NCBI RefSeq assembly: GCF_022605725.1
Contig: NC_065564.1
Coordinates: forward strand, 10,022,698-10,086,697
DNA length: 64,000 nt
Origin: Anthonomus grandis grandis
Taxonomy: Eukaryota > Arthropoda > Insecta > Coleoptera > Curculionidae
Direction: 5' to 3'
Below are positions 51,201 to 61,009 of this stretch, one piece after another (the stretch's first letter is position 1; the number at the start of each line of letters is the position of its first letter). The notes beneath the pieces are model-generated. The model did not search any database. It was given only the letters and a program-made list of their open reading frames with translations, and had not been told where the DNA came from. A program made the translations under genes and the position numbers.

Positions 51201-54200
51201 TATTATTCTTTCTGCTTACTTGCAACTTTATTTCTTTCTTCTTTAGCATGACCTAATTTCCAGGCAATTTTAATTTTAAAGTTTCTGACTCCTTTTTTTA
51301 TTAATTTATTTATCGGAATATATGTGATCAAATTTTGCGAGATTGGTATTTTTATAGTCTAGAAATTTCAAGTATGCATCCTCATCTCTCTTATACCCAT
51401 ATTTATATGAATGGGATTTTGGACATTTAGTATGTTCTATTGTACACATAACATGATAGCCTTGGATGTTTATCTATTTTCTCTCTATAGTTTTTTCTCT
51501 GTTTAGGTTCCTTATATGCAATTTGAGTATATGTTGGTACTGATTTTTGAGAGTAGCCTCATCTTCCTAATCTTTATTTTAGCTTTTCTTGAACAATATT
51601 AATACAAATTCATAAATCAAAACAATATTACTTTATGCTTTAGACAATTTTAAAAAAGAAGAAATAAAAAACTCTGGTGTCAGCTCTCACCCAGATGGAG
51701 CGTGCATAAATCATTGTTTTTGTGCTGCATGATCAGTTCGAAATTTCGACATTAAAGTTTTTCATGTTTGTCACCTCAATATCAATAAAATGGGAACAAT
51801 AAAATCGAATGAGCCCCGATACCAACAGAGGTGATTGGAATCCCAGTCATACTAGACACAAGCCGTATGGCGTCTACTGGTTGCATAAAAGATCCCATCC
51901 ACAAGACTCAGTTCAATCAGGGGAAGAAACTATGGCATAAATGAAGAGCACCAAATCTCGTTTCACAGGTTCTAGAAACTAATTATTAATGAGGATAAAA
52001 AGTTTATAGTGTTTAGAACTTTATTTTCTAAATTAAATATCTACAGCGAAAATGGGATGCCAAGAATGCCAAATTAAAAATAATAAAATCAAATGGCGTG
52101 GATATAGGGATGACAATGGCAGCCGAAACAAAAAGTAAATCGGCAAAACATAAGTTAAAAAATAGAGTACATCTATCTATCTGAGAATGAATGAAAAGGC
52201 TCTATTTGTAATGCATCACAAAATAACGTGTCGCGCCATCTTTCCATCAAGAAGACAACCTCAAAGCAACACGAGCAACAAAAACAACCTTTCATTTAAC
52301 TATCTTTTCTAAACGGGGATTTTTTATGATGTATATCAATCAGCTGATATATTCGCAGCGGTTTAGGTCGTTACAGGACTATTAAAAAAATAAACCATCA
52401 TATCTAAATTATCAAGAAATTAAATTTAGACCATATTTAACTATAGACCAAATAAAGAAGACTAACTTCCGAACATATAACAAAAGTTACATTTGAATTA
52501 ATAATTGAATAAAAATTATTGGGCCTATAATTTTTTCCATTTTTACAGTTTTTAGTGTTTGAATTTTAGGTGAGATTTTTTAGAGTTTATTTAGTTTTGT
52601 TTATGTTTATCAAGAGTAGTTTTATTTTGATAAAATCGAGCTGTATCTGTTAATACTATTATGCACTATATTGCTGAGTGTATTTATTTCCAATTACAAG
52701 GTATGAAACGTTTTATTACGAAATTAATTATTAGATAATTAGGTCCAAATATTATGCAGTAGGTTCAGACAATGGATGTGCAGACAGATGTGTGTCAGAA
52801 AATGGAATGTGCAGACAATGGATCATGAAGTTGTGTTAAAATTTTGCGTAGAATCGGAAAATTAGGTAGTAGAATCGAAAATGATAGTAACTTTCATCTC
52901 TACTACTGTTGTGATATCTTACAAATCTATCTTTCTAATAGAGATTTGAAACAGATCTATGATTTTTACTTGGGACACTTTTTGAATTATTGTCTATGAA
53001 TTATTAAGGGGGTCCAGGACTTTTTTAAGACACGGTATATGGTCTGCTATATATTTTCTTAAGCTGCAACTCAAACTAGAGCTCAAAAACCAAACCCATT
53101 TAAGAATATTATCAGTGTTCAAATTGGTCCACATAAGTGTACATTATAGGACGAATACGGGGTTCTAAGTGTCAAATAAAGGTCCATTTGATATCATTTG
53201 GACAATTTTTAGAAATTGCATTAGATAGTGGTCCAATGGTTTAGGATATTTTACTTATTTTATTAATAATTACTCGTTGGTTTTTCTGCTGTTCATAAAA
53301 ATGAAAAATTCTACAATATATTTCTTTACTCTTATACTTACGACTTTATATGAATGCGTTGTTTATTTACGTATACGGACTAAATGGATATCTAATTTAA
53401 TAAGGGTTTGTATTGTTATCGATATCTATACAATGTCTGAATATATTTTAGGGTAATTCCGATATAATAAAGATTTGCAAAAAGCCTTTGTTGCTTTAAA
53501 AGTCTGAATAGTGTTTTTATACTGTGATCTTTTTAGACGAAGCACCTCATATAATTTGAGTAGAACTTCATAGGTAGGTTCGTTTGAACTGTGAATAAAA
53601 AACTTCTTTTCACACAATTTTAAATTAATAGATAACTTATTTTTAATAACACTAATAAGTGGAAGAAAAAAGTATATATTTTTCAATCACTGTCTCTCTC
53701 CCACTCATTTTAAAAATTTTTGTTTCATGTTTTTTACATTGCCTTTAAAGATGGAAAATTTGAAGGACGTCAACATTTGCCAAATTTTCCCAGGCACACA
53801 AAATTCTTACCACATATTATTTTAACTTAATGGAAGAAGTCATCCTCAAACCTGTACCAACATTTTCTTCCGCGATAGACCATTTTTATACAGGCTGAGG
53901 ATCAATCATTATGCAAAAAGTAGTGCTTAGATGCAAAATATGGCAACGCACACCATAAAAGTACACCTATTTCGTATATTCAAAAGAGTTTCTGGTGCAA
54001 TGAAATTGGCACATTCAACAATTTTCTCTCGCAACTCCTCTAAATTTGTTGTTAATCGGATGAGCGAGTGATACCTTAATTAAAAGGTAAATGAATTCTT
54101 TAATGATTATTTCTCTTAAATTAAAATGTGTTTTCTCTTAACTGTATGCAGCTATTTTTGAGGATATAGAAAAAAAAAAGAATAAACCCATTAATTATTT

Positions 54201-55963
54201 TATCGGAGAAGTCTTTTGAGCTTTATTTTCATTATTCTCACGCGAGAGTTAATTTAATTTTACATTCCTTAGATGAAAATGGGGTTAAACTTCATGTAAT
54301 ACCTCAATTTAATGGTTATCAATTCTCGTTTCAACATAATACGTTTACAACATCACCCCAACAGAAAAATGAATGTTTTTTAGATTTATCGCTTAAAACT
54401 GGTAATGTAAATTCTAACTTTAACATTTGAAAAAAAAAAGTATTAAGTTCTAGTTTTTTTCTTCTTTAGAAATTGCGAGTATATACATTTAAAGTATTAA
54501 TTTCAATTTAGAATGTCGAATTCTTTTAATCTTATTTAATTCTAAAATGGTGTATTCAACGGTGTATGGTATATCAAAGTAGTGTATGGTATATCAATTT
54601 TAGGGAGACAGGACCAATTGCCAACCGAAAATCAATAGCTCGAAATCAATAGATAGTTGAAAGTTAACCTATAGAAATATTTTTGGGCCACGTCAATATG
54701 GACCTTACATTAAGCACCAGGCAATTACCATTAGTATGTGGCATAATTCGTACAAGCATTCGCAGAACTTTAAAAATACATAAATTTAACCCCTACAAAA
54801 TTCTTCTTGTATAACTTCCGAGATTGAATGAAGATAATTTTGATAGATGTTGGAATAGAATTTTACGAGAATATGGCCGATCAAATAATAAATAATCCAA
54901 ATTTAAAATTTACCATTTGTTTTTGAAAACATAAATGTATAAAACTCAGAGTGAATAAATGAATTGCGTCAGCACCATATCGACGCATAACATGCCCTTA
55001 CACCAGCTTGCTTCATAATGTTCAGGCGTTTTGAAAAAATCTTTATTATTGCATGGATATAACCTCCTGTGTTATCACTTAGAACACTCATTTTTAAAAA
55101 CAATAAATTATACAAAAAAATTACATTTTGTGTCTTTTTTCCCTTTTAGTGATAAATGTAGAAAATATTTCGTTATTTTATTGTTATACTTATTAAATAC
55201 TTATATTACATTTTAATACTTATATTATTTTATACTAATTAAAGTTGTTATTAAACAGAGAATGACTATTAAGTTGTAGTATCACATAAAGTTTAACCCC
55301 ATTTTTATTTAAGGGATGAAGTTCACTCCTGGATCAGACAAACTATTTTTAATAAAGAACAAAACACTTCTCTTCGTTAAAAAATTAATAATTTTTAATA
55401 TTTTTTCAAGAATTTTTAACTTTTTTTTCATTATTCTTTATTCCCTATTTTTGCAAAAATGGATATATACAATTAAAATAAAAAGACGCGTTGAAAGGAA
55501 AATTCAGTTACCGTTAAAATAATTACTTGACACCTAATCCCACTTTAAGATTTTGAGGTTGAATTGTTTTTTTTTTTTTAATTTTTGTCTTTTCCCCTCA
55601 AATTAATAATCGACGGATCCGATCGATTTTTTTTCTAACAATAGCTATATAAAATATCAGCCTTATTTCCTTTTGGTTGACCCGCTCTGTATATAATACT
55701 AACAAGCAAAAGGTAGGGGAGTTAGTACGTTATATTCATACAAAAATTTACTTTTAGATTAGGAGAAGATTCACATCTTCAAATTTCATATATCTCACTA
55801 AGAAATTACCTGTATAATAATTAACGAAAACTTACCGAAATCCATGCTCCGCGTCAGCATTCTGTTCTAAAATACCATGATTCTTAACACCAGTGCTGCC
55901 ATTATGAGCGCACCCATTACTTACACCATTATTGTTTCGACTGACCTTAACCGTAGAAGTCAT
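40152..55963 (-). CDS. PNP: Purine nucleoside phosphorylase, five exons, complete
   Basis: The cytosolic enzyme splits inosine and guanosine with phosphate into base and ribose-1-phosphate in purine salvage. CDS exons in minus order are 55963-55836, 49488-49394, 46701-46489, 42721-42404 and 40378-40152, with all introns GT-AG. They join to 981 nt, 326 residues plus TGA. The mammalian enzyme has 289 residues; the excess is an N-terminal extension of about 38 residues rich in Asn, Ser and Gly. Residues known from the trimeric enzyme are in place: CGSGLG and GHAG for phosphate, GRFHYYEGYP, ITNAAGG, NFETVAE, GMST, SLITN and NHEEV for the nucleoside. Nothing in the coding frame is broken, although introns are full of transposon pieces. 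Confidence 0.95.
41285..41755. mobile_element. MITE in PNP intron 4, about 68-bp inverted repeats
   Basis: Ends CAGGGTGTCCCA(A/G)ATTCGA in inverted orientation, flanked by TA (41283-41284 and 41756-41757). Arms are 41285-41352 and 41688-41755. No ORF of its own. The first 12 bases equal the ends of the transposon at 58564-60998. Confidence 0.9.
42404..42721 (-). CDS. PNP: PNP exon 4
   Basis: Acceptor TTTTTTTAG. It encodes VSHLIITNAAGGL, the DHINIMGFAGNNPL loop and GGPNFETVAE, with the Phe-Glu pair that holds the purine base. Donor GTATGT. Confidence 0.95.
42854..42889. repeat. Perfect 36-bp palindrome in PNP intron 3
   Basis: 18-base arms without a spacer, left arm ATGGTAGTATTAATGTAA. The centre lies between 42871 and 42872. 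Confidence 0.95.
42890..44610. other. PNP intron 3, AT-rich, nothing recognised
   Basis: No ORF or repeat with a name. Near 44545-44590 a piece GGTTCTACTTACGTTT recurs at 61360-61375. Confidence 0.4.
44615..45345 (+). pseudogene. Ty3/gypsy RNase H and integrase start, relic in PNP intron 3
   Basis: The plus strand has FILDTDASNVGIGALLSQ, VITYFSKMLSKPERNYCV and RRELLAAVKAIEHFHKYL (RNase H), then LTVLPPKRIPEVLKAVHGG with GGHFG (integrase zinc domain). At least one frame change and two stops lie between. It is opposite in direction to the host gene. Confidence 0.8.
46145..46185. repeat. Perfect 17-bp hairpin with 7-nt loop
   Basis: Arms 46145-46161 (AGTTTACTGAATAAAAT) and 46169-46185. Confidence 0.95.
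46489..46701 (-). CDS. PNP: PNP exon 3
   Basis: Acceptor TATTTCAG. It encodes SLAECLVDPIEIPYS through RVMKLLG, including VKGHAG (phosphate-binding His) and GRFHYYEGYPLWK (Arg for phosphate, His and Tyr near the ribose). Donor GTAAGT. Confidence 0.95.
46710..47685. other. PNP intron 2, first part
   Basis: No recognised coding relic. Somewhat mixed base composition near 46900-47480 hints at old transposon sequence, but I could not assign it. Confidence 0.35.
47690..48110 (+). pseudogene. Ty3/gypsy integrase relic in PNP intron 2
   Basis: The plus strand shows IVPDILETYHGSDGAGHF (zinc domain) and, near 47915-48105, DQGRNFES, then PHFDRIVERLICTFKT and NWDICQSFLS, the second and third parts of the integrase core. 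Stops are present. This is a separate insertion from 44615-45345, because PNP exon 3 lies between them. Confidence 0.75.
48228..48262. repeat. TA microsatellite
   Basis: About 17 TA units. Confidence 0.95.
48765..49115 (+). pseudogene. Tc1-type transposase C-terminal relic in PNP intron 2
   Basis: The plus strand reads IYQQDGSPTHISNMVGNLLQ, then RSSDLSQNDFFLWRYITKK and LNELLTKVREALNNI, the usual end of an insect IS630/Tc1 transposase. The gap between the two Asp residues is 38, versus 36 in the elements at 4285 and 58564, so this is another family. Two stops and one frame change. Confidence 0.7.
49394..49488 (-). CDS. PNP: PNP exon 2
   Basis: Acceptor TTTTAG. It encodes YTYDMLQETVQYLQK through VGIICGSGLG; the CGSGLG loop holds the phosphate-binding Ser. 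Donor GTAAAT is weaker than the others. One base at each end completes split codons. Confidence 0.9.
49641..49674. repeat. Perfect 13-bp hairpin with 8-nt loop
   Basis: Arms 49641-49653 (AATACAAATTAAC) and 49662-49674. Confidence 0.9.
49895..50030 (+). pseudogene. Possible LINE reverse transcriptase fragment
   Basis: DQVAIAAFLDIEGTLNNI on the plus strand resembles the FLDIEGAFDN motif of Jockey- or R1-like reverse transcriptases. Too short to classify. Confidence 0.45.
50110..53900. other. PNP intron 1, main part, AT-rich
   Basis: I see no coding relic or named repeat, only AT-rich sequence with short chance ORFs. Confidence 0.4.
53915..54065 (-). pseudogene. Tc1-type transposase extreme C-terminal relic
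   Basis: Minus-strand peptide NLEELREKIVECANFIAPETL with LLNIRNR fits the last 40-50 residues of insect IS630/Tc1 transposases. Nothing upstream of it was recognised. Confidence 0.45.
54263..55318 (+). mobile_element. Decayed DNA transposon in PNP intron 1
   Basis: The sequence from 54263 (CATTCCTTAGATGAAAATGG) matches the reverse complement of that ending at 55318 for about 70 bases with some mismatches. A transposase N-terminal relic lies inside. TA precedes the left end, but the right end is not clearly flanked by TA. Confidence 0.55.
54680..54930 (+). pseudogene. Tc1-type transposase N-terminal relic
   Basis: TRQLPLVCGIIRTSIRRTLK with IHKFNPYKILL is the second helix-turn-helix and linker of the family. 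NEDNFDRCWNRI follows before the frame is lost. No catalytic part remains. Confidence 0.6.
55836..55963 (-). CDS. PNP: PNP exon 1 (start codon, N-terminal extension)
   Basis: ATG at 55961-55963 in the context AAAATG, followed by MTSTVKVSRNNNGVSNG. Donor GTAAGT. The 42 codons and two bases cover the extension, with no obvious targeting signal. Confidence 0.85.
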
Positions 55964-56020
55964 TTTACTGCGATAAAAGTTAATTTGATTAAGTTATTAT
56001 TTTCAATGGAACACCAGCAG

Positions 56021-56059
56021 AGTCACTGCGATATATTCAAACAAATTGTTGCTTTTATA
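56021..56059 (-). promoter_or_regulatory. PNP: Putative core promoter of PNP (TATA box and initiator)
   Basis: Sense TATAAAA at 56059-56053 and an initiator-like CGCAGTG with its A at 56027, 32 bases apart. A start there gives a 5' leader of about 64 bases to the ATG. Confidence 0.45.
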
Positions 56060-56069
56060 CTTAAAAAAA

Positions 56070-56760
56070 TAATATGATAATAAAGTAATTAATAACAACA
56101 ATTAATAACTAAAAATGTAAATATTATAATAATACAGTGGCGTACGTAGGTTTGTGAATAAATTTAGATATATGTAAAATATATATACCGGGTGGTGCGT
56201 GTAAATTTTAAGGGAGTCAATTATTGGCCTCCCTGTACATTTTATAGAAAAAATGTAAGATAACTTTTTGAAGAGACCAATCTGGCAAACCCTTGTGCAA
56301 AGTTTCAAAAAATTTTAATAAGCGAATCTTGAATTATTTAATTAAATGTAATTGCAAAATTAGCAAATTTTCGGTTCAGGTAAAACCAAACAGGTACCAT
56401 CCTTTTGTCGCACATCATAGAAACTCGTCTTCTCTCTCTCCAGGTATTTTGTTGAAGTGAAAACGATTGGCGGTATTAAGTTATGCCTTAAAAATCTCTT
56501 TAACTTTGGGATAGACTATTGCGGTAATTGTACCTCAATTTGTAAAAATTAACCACGCTCAGGCATAATAACCTTAATACTTTGAGTTTTTTGTCTTCAA
56601 TCAAGTAAGGCCAAAAGTACTGTTTCCAGATTTGTTTACCTGGATCAACATCTTTATTTATGATGATTTTCTTTCTGTTGATTCTATAGGAAGATATTTT
56701 TTTTATAGAATCGATATATATTAACAATATTTCAAATGAGTATTATAAATACTTCTTATC
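56070..56760. other. Spacer upstream of PNP
   Basis: A possible transposon end (CCGGGTGGTGCG) lies near 56190. Otherwise nothing recognised. Confidence 0.35.
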
Positions 56761-56769
56761 TGAAATGTG

Positions 56770-57015
56770 GTGAAGTCTCATCATATAGAAGCCACATATT
56801 CTGTCTCACATATAAGATCTTCTAATATTTGTTCTGTTGTGTAAATTCTGCACTCCATCTTGAGTAAATGTGGTCTCGTCTGTACACAATTTTCTGTCTG
56901 TAACAACATTTCGTAAAATCTTCATTTCTGCCGAGCAGTTCTAAAAGCCACTGACAAAATATACTCTTTTATGATGATCTTCAGGTTGTAGCGCTTGTAC
57001 TCATTGATAATCGAT
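56770..57015 (-). pseudogene. Tc1-type transposase middle relic
   Basis: Minus strand: YKRYNLKIIIKEYILSV-like frame alternates with ALQPEDHHKRVYFCQWLLELLGRNEDF, the linker before the first catalytic Asp in IS630/Tc1 transposases. The region of TDE(S/T)TFTQDGV is worn. Stops are present. Confidence 0.55.
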
Positions 57016-57019
57016 AATA

Positions 57020-58560
57020 ATACTGTTCATAGTACTTAATCACAATACTGCTTTTTCCGTATTGTCTTACACGCTTTATTATAAAAAACTTCAATTTAAG
57101 CTGCAATGGTTGTAGTAAAATGTCTTCTCTATTACAAGGGGAATGTTTTGTTTACAAACATTCCCCTCACCGATTCCCTGTTGTCAGGTTTGTCAGACAC
57201 ATTTTCAAGAGAGGAGATTTTCAGCGATATATCAACATATATAATTAATAGTTAGATGTTGGATTAAAAATAAAAGTAGAAATAGGTATATCTTAATTTA
57301 GGAGCAAAAATAACATGTTCCATAAAAAAATTAACATTCTTATTTCTAAAACCGCTTTTAAAAAATTTGAAATGGCAACACCGCAAGCAATAGCTGATGT
57401 GATTTTGCGAAATGTCATCTCGTCAAAAGGCGTTGTTTCTTTATTCGGCATTTGTAAAGTTTTGTGTTTTTTCTTTAGTTTTTGGTTGAAAAGGGAAAAA
57501 AGTTGAGTCAACTTATGCCGTTTGTGCCGCACCATGGAAAAAAGCCGATCTTTTCACAAGTAAATATCGATACTGTCATCGATACATCATATCAAGGGAG
57601 AAATGTCATCATAAGCATAGAATAATAAAAACTTTTTATTATTAAAATTATGAATTCTATAATAACTATAAAACATTTCTATAAAAATTCTTTTTATTCT
57701 TGACGACGTCGCTGGTAAAGATTTCTTGTGTCCGTGGAATTAACAATGCGACTAAGCGGCATTGCGATGTTGTTGCCTTTTTCTCAAATATACGTAATAT
57801 GAATTTTACTTTAAATATTGACTTCTTTATAGTGTATCTAACAGGAATAATAGTATTGTTTTATGCCTGTCAAAATAAGTGACAGATTCTTATGATTTTT
57901 TTTTTGCCATTTCTACATAAGCATTAAGCATCATTGCGTCAGAAATGTTGCAAGAAAAAAACTGCCCATATTTCCACGGCAATAGTAAATAATAAAAAAG
58001 ATTTTTAAAGAAAACTATTCCACATACAACCACATAAACTTTACAACTAGATAACATTTTTATTTTTACAAATTTTTAATCTCTTTTATTATGCAACTTT
58101 TATATAGGTGATTTTTGGTATACAAATTCTTTTTGACATAGTTTTCTACAAGCAGTTCAAGTAAATGACTCAACTTTAAAAACACCCTGTATATACAGTC
58201 ATTTGGCCACCAAAATTTGTTATATTTAAAAATATTTATCGACCCCCAAATTAATAATTATTGGTACTAGAATAATAATTAATTGGTCACCAAAAATTTT
58301 CACTATTATTTCGAGAACTAACGGGAAAATCATATTTATATATTACCCATAAAATAATTTACTGCAATACAGAATGCTGCAACAATTAATTGTTATGTGA
58401 TCACAATGACTTTTAAGTTTTAAAATAAGCGCAGGTTAACAAACAAAACTATAACAGCTGTCGTGGAAAATCATGAATTATGAATGACTATTATATACTG
58501 ATAGTATATAATATTGAAAACTAGGCGCAGCATAAAAGTAGCCGGTGTAACATCTACAAT
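57020..58560. other. AT-rich spacer
   Basis: A 12-bp perfect hairpin with a 7-nt loop lies at 57137-57167. A transposon-like end (AACACCCTGTATATA) is at 58181-58195 without a matching partner found. ORFs at 57293-57535 and 57315-57506 overlap on opposite strands and have no motif. Confidence 0.35.
57137..57167. repeat. Perfect 12-bp hairpin with 7-nt loop
   Basis: Arms 57137-57148 (AGGGGAATGTTT) and 57156-57167. Confidence 0.9.
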
Positions 58561-58563
58561 GTA

Positions 58564-60998
58564 CAGGGTGTCCCATTTTGGGTACTTTTGCGGGGTATCT
58601 CCGTTATTTTTAACGTTAGTGTAATGCGGTTTTTGCGACAGTGTGCTACTTTTCCGTGAAAATAACGATGCCGTTAACAAAAATTCCTAAGCCCTCTTAG
58701 TTTTTAAGATATAGGCCATTTTTGAAAATTCGACATTTTGGGACTCCCCTTGTATTTCGGTTATTCTTTAACTTATCGAATATGTAAAAAAACAGTTTTA
58801 TAGATTTTTTTCCGTAGAATGCAGTGGCGTAGATTATTTTTTTAAAATATTTACTGTTTTTGAGTTATAAGCCAAATTTATGTTTTTTTAATGGAACACC
58901 CTGTATATATATGCACTAATAAATTTGTCTTCTTTTTACCTTTTCAAAAATATATAATGGTATGCACTTTTTTTTAAGAAACATACAAATAAATTACAAT
59001 TTTCTAAAATTAAGGACATAAATTTATTAGTAGGCCATGAATAACAATAACAAAGATAAAACATAGACAAATCACTAACAAAGAATTGGATTCATTGCAA
59101 ATACATTGGATGCAATCAAAATATACATACTGAGACAAAAGCATATTATTAAAAAAAATACACTACAACAGTATAGCTACAATTCTTACAACATAAGCTT
59201 GTTTTGTAGCATAAAGCAACAAAACATACAAAACAAAAAACTCTACTGTATTTAAAAAAAGAAAAAAAAATTAAAGGTAATGTTCAAAATAATGACCATT
59301 CTCTCGAATGCAAAATTGGCACATTTTTGTGATTCTTTCAATGGCACTAACTAGAACCATTGATCTCCTTCGCAGATTTTGAAAGGCTAAGTTAATTGCC
59401 TCTCGAAGTTCGGCAATTCCATCATAACGTGTTTTATACACTTCATTTTGTAGATACCCCCATAAAAAAAATCCAAAATTGAAAGATCTGGGGATCGTGG
59501 GGGCCATCTTACAGGTCCATTGGTACCTATCCATCTTTGCGGAAAATTATTCTCAAGAAATTCCCTTACTAGCCTTGAATTATGACTAGGAGCACCATCT
59601 TGTTGTAAGTAAATTGCATTATATTGTGCTAGCGGAATATTTTCTAGCAGTTCAGGAATAACTTCCTCAAGGATCTCTAGGTATCTACGTGCTGTAAGAC
59701 CTCCTTCAAAAATCCGATAAACTATTTTTCTGCCCAAAATAAAACAAGACACTCCAACTCCAAAACGTCCCTGTTGTGCCCTTTCGAACACTAAATACTG
59801 ATTCTCTGTTTTCCAATTCCTGGTATTGTGACGATTCAAAATACCCGCACTTGAAAAAAAACATTCATCTGACCAAATAACAAGTCTGCCGAACAAATCA
59901 TTAGCTTCGATTTGTTGTAGATACCACTGGCAAAACAGTGCTCGGCGCTCAGCATCGCCAGGATGCAACTGTTGCGCAATACTAAATTTGTACGGATGAT
60001 ACGTATTTTTTTAGGATCCATTAGTTTTTGACACACCAATATCTTTCTCAAGTTTTCTGCATGAGGACGAAGGTGTTGCTTCAATATATCCCAAAACATC
60101 TATTTCTTTTCTTTCCCTATTCTCCTTGTTATAGGTTTTCGGACGCGGGCAAACAAAGGTTCCGTGTTCAACTAAATTTGCTTTTAAGCGAGCAAATATC
60201 TAAATAAAGGGTTGTCGCCTCTCTGGATATCTAACAAACACAAACTTATAATTATAATTTAAATTTTAGTACCCATTATCGCTTATTTACCTTTGAAAAT
60301 ATAACGCCGAAGCTTTTTCAGAATTTTCGTTACTTTGTATAAAACATACCAACATATCATATTTTTCGTAATTTTCAGACGCTGCCATTTTTTAAAGAAT
60401 TTAATTAATAAAGAAAAAAACAAATACTTACAATACAAATATTTGACTTAAGAAACCGTAAAATATAAATATTTGACATTTAGTTGACTTTTGTTTTGTT
60501 ATCAACAAGAGCGTGGCCTACTAATAAATTTATGTCCTTAATTTTAGAAAATTGTCATTTATTTGTATGTTTCTTAAAAAAAAGTGCATACCATTATATA
60601 TTTTTGAAAAGGTAAAAAGAAGACAAATTTATTAGTGCATATATAAACAGGGTGTTCCATTAAAAAAAACATAAGTTTGGCTTATAACTCAAAAATAGTT
60701 AATATTAAAAAAAAAATCTACGTCACTGCATTCTACGGAAAAAAAATCTATAAAACTGTTTTTTTACATATTCGATAAGTTAAAGAATAACCGAAATACA
60801 AGGGGAGTCCCAAAATGTCGAATTTTCAAAAATGGCCTATATCTTAAAAACTAAGACGGCTTTGGAATTTTTGTTAACGGCATCGTTATTTTCACGAAAA
60901 AGTAGCACACTGTCGCGAAAACCGCATCACGCTAACATTAAAAATAACGGAGATACCCCGCAATGATAGCAATAAAGTACCCAAAATGGGACACCCTG
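58564..60998 (-). mobile_element. Nearly complete Tc1/IS630-type transposon with about 475-bp inverted repeats
   Basis: Ends CAGGGTGTCCCATTTTGGGTAC are inverted and flanked by TA (58562-58563 and 60999-61000). The arms, 58564 to about 59038 and about 60513 to 60998, match almost base for base. Each arm has two blocks: an outer one of about 340-350 bp (58564-58903 and 60648-60998) closed inside by an inverted CACCCTG, and an inner one of about 135 bp. A minus-strand transposase gene fills the centre. Confidence 0.95.
59271..60388 (-). pseudogene. Tc1/IS630-type transposase with an intron, few lesions
   Basis: The first exon runs from the ATG at 60386-60388 (MAASENYEKYDMLVCF) to 60291, the donor is GTAAAT, the acceptor TTGTTAG, and exon 2 starts at 60230 with YPERRQP. 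This joins the helix-turn-helix correctly. Exon 2 continues through ARLKANLVEHGTF, HPYKFSIAQQL, then catalytic SDE (VIWSDECFF), QQDGAPSH and RSPDLS, with 36 residues between the second and third Asp. It ends at 59271. Lesions seen are two in-frame stops in the N-terminal half and one frame change at a run of T just after the third Asp. Length would be near 340 residues, normal for the family. Confidence 0.85.
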
Positions 60999-61009
60999 TA
61001 CATAATGCG

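Noticed and set aside
57508..58195. AAAGTTGAGTCA near 57500 and inverted near 58170 as ends of an element
   Set aside because: Only about 12 bases match and the terminal CACCCTGTATA has no partner on the left.
59836..60099. 87-codon ORF inside the transposase
   Set aside because: It lies in a different frame; the real transposase frame, with a stop codon, runs through the same bases.
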